64,000 bases of DNA, from assembly GCA_016858145.1 (NCBI GenBank), contig JAEHOE010000006.1:682001-746000 (forward strand). The letters are read 5' to 3'. The translations under genes and the position numbers were made by a program. This document shows, piece after piece, positions 31,812-43,754 of the stretch. Position 1 is the stretch's first letter, and the number at the start of each line of letters is the position of its first letter. Source of the DNA: Edaphochlamys debaryana (lineage: Eukaryota > Chlorophyta > Chlorophyceae > Chlamydomonadales). Under the pieces are notes generated by a model. It saw nothing but the letters and a program-made list of their open reading frames with translations. It ran no database searches and was not told the DNA's origin.

Positions 31812-32968
31812 TCAGGGCTGCTTGACGATGACCACGGGCACCTTGGAGTGGTGGCTCACGTACTGCGACACGGAGCCCAGGAAGAACTCGGCCACGGGGC
31901 CCTTGTTGTGGGAGCCCATGAGGATGGCGGCGGCGCGCAGCTCCTCGGCCTTCATGCAGATGACGTGGCCCACGCTGTTGGTGTCCACCTCGGACTGGGG
32001 GGGAGGGGGGGAGGGGGGAGGAGGGGGAGGAGGGGACGGGGAGGGGGGGAGAGGGGGAGAGGGGGAGGGGTTGGAGGGGGAGGCGGGTGACGGATTGGTG
32101 GGGTTGGGAGGGCGGCCGGGACGGATTGGGAAATGATAGCGAAGGGCTGGAGGGCGGAGGGCAGATGTGACCTGTCAGCGCGGAGGTAGGGTATCGCCAT
32201 GAGGGCCGCTTGCAGGTAGTGAAGCAAGGGTAGTGAAGCCTCAGGGGCGGAGGAAGGGGGGTGGGGAATGGGCCTTGGCAGACAGGGCCTCTGAGTACCC
32301 AGCTGCTTGCTGACGTCAGCTGAGGTCTGATGACGGGCGCCGAGGACTGCCTCCCGACACGGCGGGGTGTCGGCGGGGGTGCCGCGCCGAGGGCAAGGCG
32401 TGCCACGGCGCCGAACCTCGTCGCGCATAACGTGTTTTGGCGGCCCGCACTGCCCGAAACCGATCCAGCGGCGGCAAAGCGGCTGCCAAGCTCCGCTGAG
32501 CGCACCGTCGAAAGCGCTCGGCGAAAACGGTTTGGCCCACGTGCTTGCTGATAATTGCACACGCCTTGCGAGCTTTACCACCGCCTGCCACCCCTGGCAT
32601 GTTCTGGAAATGCTGCTGACCATCGCTGCCACCACACGCAGCGAGCGTGGCATCCAATTGAGCCTTGCGCGGCGCACCTTGACAATGTGCACGATGGGCG
32701 TGGTCTGGATGTGCTGCGGAAGCCGCGCCAGGAACCGCTTGACGATGAAGGCCTCGCTCTTTTGCACCACGGCTTCGTAGGCCTCTCGGTTGATTTGGGG
32801 CGTAAAGTCGACAGCTGGCACGCCCAGGGTCGCGGCGAAAGTAAGCCGCGATATCACGTTTAGCAGGTGGACCTCGTCGCCGTCCCTATAGAAGTTGGCT
32901 ACAAACCAGTCCCAGCTCTTCTGGCTGTCTTCGGAATCATCCACGGGGAACAGCAGAACGCGCGACAT
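31812..32968 (-). CDS. Universal stress protein (UspA domain), 157 aa
   Basis: Two exons, 32968-32678 and 31994-31812, join in phase 0 across a 683-bp intron. The protein starts MSRVLLFPVDDSEDSQKSW (beta-1 with the Asp of the nucleotide site) and ends with the ATP-binding signature GSHNKGPVAEFFLGSVSQ, that is G-x4-G-x8-G-S, close to the ATP-binding type consensus, followed by VPVVIVKQP. Length and order match single-domain USP proteins of plants and algae, which are cytosolic dimers linked to stress and nucleotide sensing. The intron begins (sense direction) after VHIVK and ends in a long G-rich tract just before exon 2. No alternative exon was seen inside it. Confidence 0.92.
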
Positions 32969-33630
32969 TTTGATTGAGAGATGTGTGTGATGGTGTCGGT
33001 GTATAAACCCTGTCGTTCGGGAGGTGAGGGGAATGCGGGAGGCCGCGCTATGTGGTGGGGGGGGCACGGCACGGCACGACGGCACGCACCACCGCCGCGT
33101 GTCCATCCGCCGGGTATCCCCCCGCCTTTTCTGTTCGGCCCCCTCAGTCTCAACTCTGTTCAAGCAAGGAGGTGTCTTGTCTCTGCCTCACCGCCTCACT
33201 GGCCTTCGCTTGCACGAACACGCAAGTCTGCTTGGTTGTATCACTGCTCGGCCCTGCCTGCAACACCCCTGGGCTCACCGGTCGCAGCCGTCCGCTGCAA
33301 GACTAGCCAGTTTGCATACGTTACACTCATGCCCCCTCGGTCAGTCGCCCCAGAGCTATGCGGGCATGCGGTGCGCATGCCGCATGTTTTCCTACCGGTG
33401 AAGCCCAAGCACCAGACGCCTCCCAGCGCTGGGCACACGCTGTAGGTCGCGGACGGTGCTCGGGCGACGCCTGATGGCATCCGGCAATCAGTCGCTGCTG
33501 CCAACGACCCGTGCAAGCGGCGAGCCTATCCTCGCGGCCTGCCTCCTTACTCACTACCTGTCTTCGCCATCGTATTATTTAGGGCACTCGCTTCTCACAA
33601 GCACCGCGCAATAAGCTGGCGCTGCCGCAA
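32969..33630. promoter_or_regulatory. Divergent promoter region of the USP and SET genes
   Basis: The 662 bp between two divergent ATGs (32968 minus, 33631 plus). A TATAAA (33001-33006, plus strand) lies close to the USP start, but in the orientation of the other gene. TATTATTTAG about 60 bp before 33631 is a possible AT-rich core promoter for the SET gene. Confidence 0.4.
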
Positions 33631-36600
33631 ATGCGGTTCGCAGGGATATCGCAGCGGCCCTGCAGCGCTGCAGCGCACCCACCCAGCGTTCACGTGCTCC
33701 CAGCTACGCTCCTCAATGGCGCACAAGCGCGGTGGCCCGTCTCGTTGGAGTCGTCGCGCATCGGCAATGCGGGGCCGCGCTCGCGCGCGCCGCGCGGCCG
33801 GCCCTGCGCCGCGGCCGCGCCGCTGACCCTCGTACAAGAGGTCGCGGTCACGCAAGCCGACGCAGCACCTGTGGAGGCGCCGACCGAGCCCCTCAGCGAC
33901 TTGGCCGACCCCGAGGCGCTGGCGCGGGCGGCCCGGGTTGAGAAGCAGCTGGTGGTGGGCTACGGCCCGCTCGGCCGCGGCCTGGTCGCCACGCAGGCCC
34001 TGGAGGCGCGGCAGTCGGTGGTGTCGGTGCCGCTGGAGAACGCACTGATCATCACGGGTGGGGGCTGGGGGCTGGCGGGGGGTTGCGGCCGGCGGCACGT
34101 ACGCCGGGTTGTGCCAACGGCGGGAGACGCCCTGCCGTGGCCTGGCCCCTTGATGTGCCCCTGCCCGTCCCTGAACAGCATCACGCAGACGTTGAGCGCA
34201 CAGCACTCTTCCTCCGCCTCTCTCCTGGAAGGGCCGCCCGCTTGCGGACCCCCTCAACACTGCCACGGCCGCGCCACGTCACGCCTGTCCCCCACATCCT
34301 CCCTTGACCTAAGCCCGCCCCCCCACCCCACCCCAGACGAGCCCCTCGACGGCATCTCGGTGTTCGGCGACCGCTGCCTGGAGGCCTGGCAGGCGGCGCA
34401 CGGGCGCATGCCGGAGGACCTGGTGGACTTCCTGACGGGTGCGGGAGGGATGGAGGAGACGGCTAGGATGGTGGGATTGAGAGCGGACAGTGGACCGGGA
34501 GATCAGCAACCCAGATAAAAGGAGACAGCGGTGAGAAGAGAAGCTGTGTGGGCGGTACGCTGTCAGCGCATTCGGGCACAGGCGGTGCAGCAGTGCGCTG
34601 GGCGGCCGCTGCGCGGTTGCGCCGTTGGCAGTGTTCCGCGTCCACACTGGTCCCTCACCTCTGGCCCCCCCCACCTGCCCCACCCCCAGGCGAGGCCCGC
34701 TGGGACGTGCGCATGACCGCCTTCCTGCTGTGGGTGGCCTCGGAGCAGCCCGACAGCCCCGTGTGGGGGCGCTACATGGCCAACCTGCCACCCGCGGGGG
34801 AGGTGGGGCGGGGCAGGGGGGGGGCGAGGGGGACGCTGCTTCCGGACGCTGTGGCAGACCCCGAGGTCCCAGGGCGAGGGCCTACCTGCCGAGGGTGCAG
34901 AGGCAGAGGGTGAAAGTCCCTCGCCCCTCAGGGCCTCAGCCGCCCCTCCGCCCGGCACCCCGCACCAGGCGTCCCTCCCGTGTTGTCTCTCCCTCCTCGA
35001 CGCTGCCGCCCCCGCTACCCGCCCGGCCAGATCACGTGCCTGCTGCACTACGGCCCCGATGTGGCGCGGGAGCTGCAGTTCAAGGAGCTGATTGTGAGTG
35101 GGGGCTCGGGGGGGGGGGGAAAGATGGGAAGGTGGAGGGGGAGAAGATGTGGGGTGGACGGAGTGACGGCGGGTGGGGCCGGGGGAGCCAGTCACCGGCG
35201 CGATGGCCCTTCCTTGCCCCCTGCCGAGTCCCATGGCCTGGCGGCCCCATCCTTGGTCGGGAAGAACCTTGTCGTCCACACCCAGCCCCAACGTTCCCCC
35301 TGGGGCGCCCCAACCCGCGCAGGACGAGGCCAAGACGCAACACGCCTGGGCCATGGGAGTGCACCGCAAGTGGGTGCCGCTTGGGGGGCGGGGGTGTAGA
35401 AGCACGGCCCGGCCTGCCGCAGGGCCCGGGCGCAGGAGGTTTGATGTTCACCCTACGGGCCCCAGCCCAAGGCGCTCTGCACAGTTTGCTGCCCCCGCCT
35501 CGCCCCATTCGGCGCATCCTTCCCTCCCCACATGTCCAACGTCCTGCCCCCTCATCTTCCGCCTCGCCCCCTCCCAGGTACTTCGACCCCAAGACCGGCC
35601 AGCTGGGGCAGCTGCGGTTGGCCGCCCGCGTGGAGGACACCATGTGGGCCATGTCCATGGTGCGATCCGGTTGGCGGTTGGCGGTTGGGCGGTGAAGGGA
35701 ACTGGGAGGGTAGCGTCTGTGCGGGACGATGCAGCGACCCTGCGCCACCACGCCCCATGCAACGCCACTGTACCTTCTGCAGCGGTTTCTCCTGTCCCCT
35801 CCCTCACCACGCCTCATGCAACGCCACCGACCCTATCGCGGGTGCCACAGGTCCGTACGCGAACCTTCTCCGAGACCGTCAACGGCGAGGCGCTTACGCT
35901 CATGGTGCCGTACGCCGATCTGGCCAACCACTCCTTCCGGTGCACGGGCACATTCTGCATGGCACGAGACAACAAGCGGTGCGAGGGCCCGCGCGCAAGG
36001 CTTGGGGGAGGCCGGGGGCGATGGGGGCGCACCGGGGGGCGTCGGGGCCGCGTTGCGGGTGGCGGATGGGTTTGTTGGGAGCTTGACAGGAGATCTGGGG
36101 TTGGGTGTTTGGGGCCGGGAGGAGGCTGGTAACGCCTGTTATTGTGTTGGCCGTGGCCCCTTCCAGGTTCGACCTGCGGCTGCTGGCGCCGCTGGCGGAG
36201 GGCGAGGAGGCAACCATCAGCTATGGGGAGGCCAAGAGCAACGCCGAGGTGGGGGGGGGCTTTGGGGTTTGGGGGTGGGTTGCTAGGGATGTGGGTCGGG
36301 GCCCGATGGCTATGCGCTGGACGGATGGGGGCGGGTGCATGGCTGAACGGGGCTAGGCACCAACAGAACACAGTGCGTCTCCAGCTAATCCCTCCCTCAC
36401 CTTAAGGCGCCGCCGCCCACCCCCCTCGTCACCCACCGCGTTGCCCAATCGCCCCCAGGTCATGCGGGACTATGGCTTCGTGGTCCCGGGCAACCCCAAC
36501 GACCGCCTGCGCCTGCCGGGGCTGGAGCAGCTGCCGCCCCTCAACGGCGCGTCGCTGCTCGAATCGGTGAGGCGGCGGGAGGCGGCGCAAGGGGGCGTGG

Positions 36601-37971
36601 AAGGGGGCGTGGAAGGGGGCAGAGGAGGGTTGAAGACTCCACAGCAGGGTCGGGTGAAGTCCGCTGCCTCGCTGTGCCGGATGCGTACCGGAAAGTGGCG
36701 TAGTCTAGAGCAGCTAGGCTGGCGTGGAAGGCGGCAGAGTAGGTTCGAACACCCCACAGCAGGGTTGGGGTGCACGGTGCAGGCCACTGCCTCGCTGTGC
36801 CGTGTGCTGCGTGGGCCAAGCAGTGTCGAACGGTCCTTCCTCACCCCACCAACTCCCACGCCTGCACCCCAACGCGATGCGACCCCGGCCCCGCTCCCCC
36901 TGCGGCCACAGATCGGCTTCAAGGGGGACTGGCGCGAGGGCACCGCCGCGCCCAAGCGCCCCACGCTGGAGGCCTCGCACGGGGACCCCGAGGCGCGCCT
37001 GGTGCTGGCGAGGCGGAGGTGGGGGGGTTGCCGGGAGCCCCGGGGCCCAGGGCCCTGGGCGGGGCCTGCCGGGGTGTCGGAAGCATGCACCGCGGGCAGG
37101 CGTGGGGGCTGGGGTCACGGGGCTGACCCGCATGGCCTCCCGCCCCCGCCGCAGGTGTGTGGCGCTGTCCCTACAACTGTACGACACCGTGGCGCCGCCG
37201 CCGCCCTCAAGCGGTGCGCCTCGGCCGCTGGGCACGGCTGCTGGGGTAGTGATGGGGGAGTGCGGGCCTGCAAGCCCTGCGGCCTACGTTCTTATGCGGA
37301 AGCGTTCAGCTGTTCCTGCAACTGCCCCGCCGTCCTTACTCACGCGTTCAACTCTCGGCACTCCAGGCAAGGGCGGGCTGCTGGATGGCTTCGCGCAGCC
37401 CTGGAGCAACTCCGGCCGGCCGCCGCCGCAGCACGTGGCGCCGTACGCCCTGGCTCCGGAGCTGGAGGCCGTGGGGGCGGTGCGGGGGGTGCTTCAGGGC
37501 GCGCTGGACGAGCTGCCAACCACCATCGAGCAGGTGCGGTGGGCAGCTTGGGCCAGCCTGCACGAGAGGCGGGGGCCGGCGGTAACAATTGGGGCGTTGG
37601 GAGGTGCCAGCATGGCCTGGCTTCAGTGTAGCGGGGACCCCGTTAGGCGTCCGCGAACGCTGGACGGGGTGTCATCTCAACCTGCGGGCTTGCTAACGCA
37701 CATCGCTTTCCCTTAACCCTTCCGCTGCTGCCCTCAACCCTTACCCCCACCCCCCCAGGACGAGGCGCTACTGAGCTCGTACGGCGCTGCGGGCGCGGAG
37801 GCGGGGGCGGGGGCGGGGGCGGCCGCGGGGCTGGCGCTGTACGAGGCCGCCCTGCGCTGCCGCCTGGAGGCCAAGCGCCTGCTGCGGGAGGGCGTGCGCG
37901 TGATGGACGCGTACGGGGCCTGGCTGGCGGAGCGGCAGCAGCAGCAGCTGCTGCGGAAGAGGAGGGGGTAG
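33631..37971 (+). CDS. SET-domain protein lysine methyltransferase, Rubisco-LSMT-like, 565 aa
   Basis: Thirteen exons close in phase: 33631-34057, 34337-34438, 34690-34802, 35031-35093, 35323-35369, 35578-35659, 35851-35978, 36167-36248, 36459-36566, 36912-37018, 37155-37213, 37367-37533, 37759-37971. A basic, Ala-rich N-terminus (about 60 aa) looks like a plastid transit peptide. The split SET domain begins GYGPLGRGLVATQALE, then VVSVPLENALIIT. The core motif is MVPYADLANHSF with the NHS of the AdoMet site, followed by EGEEATISYG. The C-terminal part (residues about 330-565) has the helical Rubisco-LSMT substrate-binding arrangement. Relatives methylate Rubisco large subunit, fructose-bisphosphate aldolase or other plastid proteins, and the substrate cannot be read here. 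Exon 11-12 splicing is supported by phase, but the intervening 153 bp is also open. Confidence 0.88.
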
Positions 37972-38069
37972 CAGCAGCGGCGGAACGCGGAACGGGAGTG
38001 GTGGAGGGAGGTTGTGCCGGGGATCGGGCGGGCGGCGTGCCGAGAGGCCCGGGAGATGTGCCTGTGATC
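37972..38069. other. 3' flank of the SET gene
   Basis: Short spacer before the decayed paralogue begins. A TGTAA (38448-38452) further on, inside the duplicated block, may serve as the SET gene's poly(A) signal. Confidence 0.3.
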
Positions 38070-39135
38070 CGCCGGGATCGCAGTAGGTTTGTGTTTCCAA
38101 TCCTCGATATGGGCCGGGGCACGTATAACTCGGACAGGCGCTCTGCATGCCTCAGCCCACCGCGAGGAAGTGGTGGCCAAGGAGCGTGCACAGGTCCAGC
38201 TCCATGTCCGCCACGTCCCCCACCTTGGGAGCCACGGGCACGGGCAGCGAGCCAAAGCTTGTCGTTTGCGAGGCTCCGGCGTTCTTGACGCCCGTCTTGT
38301 TACTGTGTTGTAGTCCGGCCTTTGGGGGCACCGGAGGCTTCGCGCTGGTTCTGGCTGTGGGGTGGCCACGGAGGAGGCGAAGGCGACTGCGCCAGGCAGG
38401 CGGCCCCACAGCAGGAGCGGACGTGTGAGCGTTTTTGGAAGTGCAGGTGTAAATAAAGTCGGACGATGCTGTTGATCTCGGTTGGCACTGCGGCTAGCCG
38501 TCAACTGAAACTGCTTGGCGGTGTGTCGATGGTGTGTCGAGTGGTTTGGCCTGGTGAAGAAAGCCCTGTTGTTATGTGAAGGGCTCGACGGAGGAGGGGA
38601 AGGAAAAGTGAGCATCAAGGATTACCTCTGTGAGCTGAGCGGTAAGCAGCCCGTACGGGCCATCATGTGAGACCAGTTTACCTCAACCTATGAGTATCCT
38701 TGATAAGACGCAAACTCGAGGGACGAGAGGACGGGCATGTTGACGGTTGGGGCTGTGTTGACCTTGACAATTCGACTGTGTACCCGTCGGATGGGCCGAC
38801 ATACCTCTGGACGTCTCGAGTGTTGGGTGTTGGGCTTGTTAGCGGGAGTCTGTGCAGCCAAAGAGCTCGCTGACCACTGCATCTCGCTGGCTGCTGAGTC
38901 CAGGCTCAAAAATTAATAAGTGATAAATATTCTTATGTCTCAAAGCCGACTTGTCACAATCCGACGCGTCTCCCCCCCCCTCCTGGAGCACGGAAGGGGC
39001 GCCCCAGCTGTATTCGGAGGGCTCGACGCTGACTGAGCTTGCTGCGGCGTTGAGGGAGCTCAGAGCGGTCGCCAGCGAGACCACGCCGGCCCCGTGGGAC
39101 GCGGCAGAGGCAGCGCTGCACTTGGCGGTGGCCAT
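38070..39135 (-). pseudogene. Decayed paralogue of the 401-aa gene at 41.4-43.3 kb
   Basis: Two parts of the downstream gene recur here in the same order. The exon-1 start (39135 down to 38983, MATAKCSAASAASHG...) breaks off after SAPSVLQ-like sequence. A diverged version of the third exon lies at about 38350-38155 (NAGASQTTSFGSLPVPV ... DMELDLCTLLGHHF) and runs on to about 38070. The piece between (38440-38982) is unrelated, so the second exon and the rest of exon 1 are missing. Homology of the third-exon copy is moderate, whereas exon 1 and its upstream region are nearly identical to the intact gene, which points to later conversion. Confidence 0.75.
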
Positions 39136-39605
39136 CGGTGCGGGCGCGGTGGAGAGAGGCAGCGCGGTGCGACCGAGCGAGGGCCGCGGCTGGGAGTCCC
39201 AGCGCCTGGGCGAGCGAGCGCTACGAGTAGATTGGATTAGCTATGCCCTTGTGTGTGTGCTACGGGCGTGTACTTGTATGTGGGGCAAGGCAGGCCCGAA
39301 GGGGACGTCCTCGCTCCTGAGGGCTCCAGGGGGGGGTCCTGCCGCCCTGACTGTCCCTCCCCCGCCGCAGAAACAGTCTTCTGACGCATTCGATGGATAC
39401 AGGCGCTCGCCTGCTTCCCATCGCGCCCTCTAGCTTCGTCGAGGGGTGGCGCGGCGCGCTACCTTAGTTGCCCCTTTCGGCCCCCGCTGGCACGCCCTTA
39501 ACGCTCGCCCAGCACCCGGGGCTGATGCCCGGCTACGGGTGACACTCAGGCACGATTGTTTCGAGCGTCGCGGGGGGGCGTTGGCGTGGGATGCGCTTTT
39601 ATGCG
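38983..39605. repeat. 623-bp direct repeat, copy 1
   Basis: Matches 43132-43754 over its full length of 623 bp with one difference seen (G for A near 39231/43380). It spans the first 153 coding bases of exon 1 and about 470 bp of upstream sequence. A second homologous patch follows at about 39670-39760 (matching 43820-43912) with a few differences. Confidence 0.92.
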
Positions 39606-41452
39606 CCTTTAAGGAAGTGCCCACAAGTATCGGCCGGTGCGGTCTCCGCCTCCCGTCCCTTTCAGCCACCCGCGTCCGCGCAGGGCAGCATGGAACGGAG
39701 CAAGGTATGCCCTGAAGCAGCGAGTTGCGCCAACAGTGCGGCGAGCTGCACTTCGCCATGCTGCTCTGTGCGGCGCCACCGGTGTTGGTACCGATCATCT
39801 AGGTGCGGGGACGCCCCCATCCCCATCAGCCCTAAAGCCAGCCTCAACCGTCAGGTGGAAACTCGGAATGAAGCGTGTCACGCACCCGACTTCCAGCGTT
39901 ACATTGCGTAGGCTCACATGGCATACCAGCAACGGTATCCAGATAATCAGCACTCACGGAACTCTTCAGGCTGTACGGGCCCCTGAGGTCCTGCACCACA
40001 ACACCAGCAAAACAGCCGAACCCCATACCTGCCACAGAAGCCGCTGTCTCCACAACAGTAAGTAGCCCGTAGCCAGTGGGCTGCCCCCGCATTGGGACGA
40101 CGCGCAAGTGCATGTATAAGCACACCCTGTCGACACACAACGATGATGGCGCTAACAACGATGGTTCCACCACAAAGCAGACAGGGGTCTGCCCGTGGGT
40201 AGCCTGCGCAGTTATGCACGAAGCACAAGCATCACACAACGGCCTGAAACAGTTGCCTCCCAGCAGAAGGGGACGCACTCTGCAGGGGATTGCAAGCCCC
40301 GCGACCTGAAGCAGGCAAACAACACACCAGCAACCAGCCCGTCAACGTGAACAGCCTCTTCCTCTTCCTCGGTCATGCTCCTCCTCAAGCGCTCCAGCTC
40401 TCGTACACTCAGCTCTTCACACACGATGGCCCTGAGGCTCTTTTTATGGGCTTGTGCCCCAATTTTGGGGAGCGATCCCGATCGCTCCGATCTTTTTACT
40501 AAACCACGCACACACGCACACTCATCCACCTCTTTCCACTTGGCAGTCTTGGTAGCGTCAGCGAAGGCACCGCTCACCCCCATGCGCCCCACCATGCGCT
40601 TGCGCTGTTAACCACATGGCAGTTAGTAAAAGGCTGCAGTTCAATCCCCAGCGACAGGCCGCAGCAAAATGGGTGCACGGAGACCCCGCGCCTGTACGTT
40701 GGGAAGCCTCCTCAGTACGTGTGGAAGCCCAGTAGCATTCGATGCCCCGAGTAGGGGGGCAAAAACCTGGAGGTTAGGCCATCGCCTTTCCCCCCGCATG
40801 CCTGTGAACAACACACCCAAACCCAGACCCCTGCCCCTGACGGACTGCACCTGAAACTTAACTAACCCATTCAAGAGTCACGGAAGCACAGGCCATAACG
40901 CTGTTATTCAAATGGCACCGCACAACCCGACACAACTGGCCTGGCCGCGACGGCCGCAAGCCGGTGGGGCCGCAGCGCACCGCGCGCAAGCAGAGCCCCA
41001 CCGGCCAGCGCCCGTCGCGGCTGCATCACACCCCTACACACACAACGCCCTTCGCCAATCCCCAGCCCAGTCCTAGAGTGCCCTCCCGCCTGCATCACTC
41101 ATGCGCGAGTGCGCTGTAAAGGCCCTCAAAAAAATGCCGCAGTAGCGCCGCGCAGTGTGCGGCTCCCACACAAGAGAGCGACGAAATGCGCCTGAGCGCC
41201 CCGGCTTGGGCGGCTGCAGGGGTAATCGCCACCCCCAACGTCGCCAGCTTGGCAGCAACGGGTGGCAGCTGAAACAATACGTTAAAGCGGTGCAGGCCGA
41301 TAGAAGGCAGCCGTTTCTCGTTCATTAGTTTTTACGGTCTGGAGCAAAATCGAGGATCCTTGTTAGGATAGTAGGTCAACTCTTGCGCAGCCGCCGCTGG
41401 AGCGACGGCCAACGCCGGGTTAGCATGGCTTTTCGCGCATGGCCCCGGCGCC
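39606..41452. other. Gene-poor stretch with possible exon remnants and a hairpin pair
   Basis: On the minus strand near 40.61-40.63 kb a perfect TACTAAC branch-like site and AACAG acceptor precede a short open segment. Near 40340-40440 the frame CEELSVRELERLRRSMTEE looks like real helical protein bounded by an AG and a GTGTGT. Together they may be exons of an unrecognised minus-strand gene or its remains. At 40455-40492 lie two adjacent hairpins. Another small minus-strand frame (41325-41095, 76 codons) has no motif. Nothing here is secure. Confidence 0.3.
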
Positions 41453-43284
41453 TCAAAAGGCTGTGATTGAGCACGAGAAGGGGTTCTCGAAGTCCAGGTC
41501 CAGGTCCCAACCGTCGGGGATCCTGCAGGGAAGCACGCAGCAACAAACGAAGTGTTCAGCGAGCGCCACCGAGCGTTGAACAAAAGCATCTGGCACTCCT
41601 AATTGGCACGTGCGGATCGAGCCCTTGGGTGCCACCGGGCGGCTAGGGCAACCCCCGCCAGCAGAGCACATGCGCCGGTCCGTCCGATCAAGGGGGTTCA
41701 AGGATTCCCGCCACGCCACCAATGCCATGAGCCCTGCCTCAGGAAACAACCATGATCCCCACCTGTTATCGTCCTCGCCGAGGAGCCGCGACAGGTCTGC
41801 CGCCGATAGCGGGCACTCCTCCTGCGCGGGGCCGCCCTGGGCCGCGGGGGCGGCTGCGGGGGCGCCCGTCGCCGCCGCACAGGCAGCGGCCGTGGCCCTG
41901 CTGGCCTTGGCCCCGCCGGCCGGCTTCTGCACGCCGCCCTTCACCTTGAGGGTGATTTTCGTGGGGGCGGTCGTCACCTCCTCCTTGGCTGCCTTGGCTG
42001 CCGCCGCCGCCTCGCGGGCAGCGGTGCGGGCTGAGCGCGTGGCCTTGGTGGGGGAGGAGGAGGACACCAGGTTGTTGAGGTCGGCCGAGCCAGCCTTCGA
42101 CGGGGGCACGTGCCCGGAGCCGCCCTGCGCCCAGTCCGGCGAAGCCGCGGACGCAGGGAGCTCATCCATGTCGAGGTCGAAAGCGGATGCGAAGTTGTTT
42201 GCGAGAGAGCCGCTGCCGCTTGCGCACAGGCTGCTGTTCGAGCCATGGTTTCTGGGCATAGCCCGCGTGTCGGATGTCGTGGAGCTTCCGTTAGAGCCCT
42301 CCGACGCGACGTCTTCCTGCAGGTTCTGCGTCGGGACAGAGGACGGCCGGGGGGTGGCGTTGGCTAAACATGACAACCGGGATGGCTTGGCGACAGCCGC
42401 CAACGACGAAACGGCCCGATGCGCCGCGATCGCAGTAGGATTATGCCCCCAGAAGCGCTCGACACGGGCCATGGCCCGTATAACCCGGGGAGGGCTCCGC
42501 ATGCTCAACGCACCTCGAGGAAGTCGTCACCGAGGAGCTTGCACAGGTCCAGCTCCATCTCCGCATCGTCCTCCACCTTGGTCGCAACAGGCACGGGCAG
42601 CGAGCCAACGCTCGTTGTGTGCGAGGCTCCGGCCTTCTTGATGCCCGACTTGTTGCGTGCGGGTCCGGCCTTCTTGGCCACCGGCGGCTTTGCGGCCTGC
42701 ATAACCGGGATGCAACGATCGATCAGTGCAGCACGCTTGCGCGCTTGTAGGGGGCCCTGGCCCGACGTGACCGTTGGCGTCGAACACGCCTCGCCTCGCG
42801 CACCTGGACAGGCGCCGGTGCCGGCTGCGGCGCAGGCGGGCACGGAGGAGGCGAGGGCGACTGCGCCGGGCAGGTCGGAGCAGGGAGCGCGAAGCCTGCG
42901 CGAGAGGAAAGGCAAAAGTTGGGATCGAGAATGCCCAACTCTGCACCCAGGCAGAATTATCCCTGAAACGCAACGCCGTCGCTTACCAGCGAAAGGTGGC
43001 ATGAACCCAGGGAAGACAGGCCGCGCGAGGCCCATCGCCGGGTTCAGCACACCGGGAAGCATCGCCCCCGTCTGGGGCATACAGGCGCTCATGAACGCCA
43101 GCTGCAAGAACTGGGAGTACAGTGCCTGTTGCTGGAGCACGGAAGGGGCGCCCCAGCTGTATTCGGAGGGCTCGACGCTGACTGAGCTTGCTGCGGCGTT
43201 GAGGGAGCTCAGAGCGGTCGCCAGCGAGACCACGCCGGCCCCGTGGGACGCGGCAGAGGCAGCGCTGCACTTGGCGGTGGCCAT
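41453..43284 (-). CDS. 401-aa disordered protein with acidic patches, function unknown
   Basis: Five exons join in phase: 43284-42987, 42895-42804, 42696-42514, 42325-41763, 41522-41453. There is no folded domain I recognise. The sequence is rich in Ala, Pro and Ser. It has a Met/Phe-rich segment near residues 50-100, a basic patch (PVAKKAGPARNKSGIKKAG) and three acidic-hydrophobic motifs: DDAEMELDLCKLLGDDFLE, FASAFDLDMDELPAS and, at the C-terminus, GWDLDLDFENPF. Such motifs resemble transcription activation segments, so a regulatory role is possible but only inferred. A partial, decayed paralogue lies upstream at 38.1-39.1 kb, and the first 153 coding bases plus the promoter are in a near-identical repeat. 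The first ATG of the open frame was taken as the start. Confidence 0.7.
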
Positions 43285-43754
43285 CGGTGCGGGCGCGGTG
43301 GAGAGAGGCAGCGCGGTGCGACCGAGCGAGGGCCGCGGCTGGGAGTCCCAGCGCCTGGGCGAGCGAGCGCTACGAGTAAATTGGATTAGCTATGCCCTTG
43401 TGTGTGTGCTACGGGCGTGTACTTGTATGTGGGGCAAGGCAGGCCCGAAGGGGACGTCCTCGCTCCTGAGGGCTCCAGGGGGGGGTCCTGCCGCCCTGAC
43501 TGTCCCTCCCCCGCCGCAGAAACAGTCTTCTGACGCATTCGATGGATACAGGCGCTCGCCTGCTTCCCATCGCGCCCTCTAGCTTCGTCGAGGGGTGGCG
43601 CGGCGCGCTACCTTAGTTGCCCCTTTCGGCCCCCGCTGGCACGCCCTTAACGCTCGCCCAGCACCCGGGGCTGATGCCCGGCTACGGGTGACACTCAGGC
43701 ACGATTGTTTCGAGCGTCGCGGGGGGGCGTTGGCGTGGGATGCGCTTTTATGCG
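43132..43754. repeat. 623-bp direct repeat, copy 2
   Basis: Partner of 38983-39605. It contains the start and upstream region of the intact 401-aa gene. Sequence outside the block is diverged or unrelated on both sides. Confidence 0.92.

Noticed and set aside
31995..32090. G-rich tract in the USP intron as a G-quadruplex switch
   Set aside because: Purine-rich runs are common in introns of this genome. Nothing marks this one as functional.
40485..40502. Similarity of CTTTTTACTAAA to U5 snRNA loop 1
   Set aside because: It lies downstream of the Sm-like motif, the wrong order for U5, and lacks the flanking stem.
42326..42513. Reading through the intron of the 401-aa gene (open on the minus strand)
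   Set aside because: Good GTGCG donor and GACGCAG acceptor keep phase. The extra stretch has no support and is absent as coding sequence in the paralogue.
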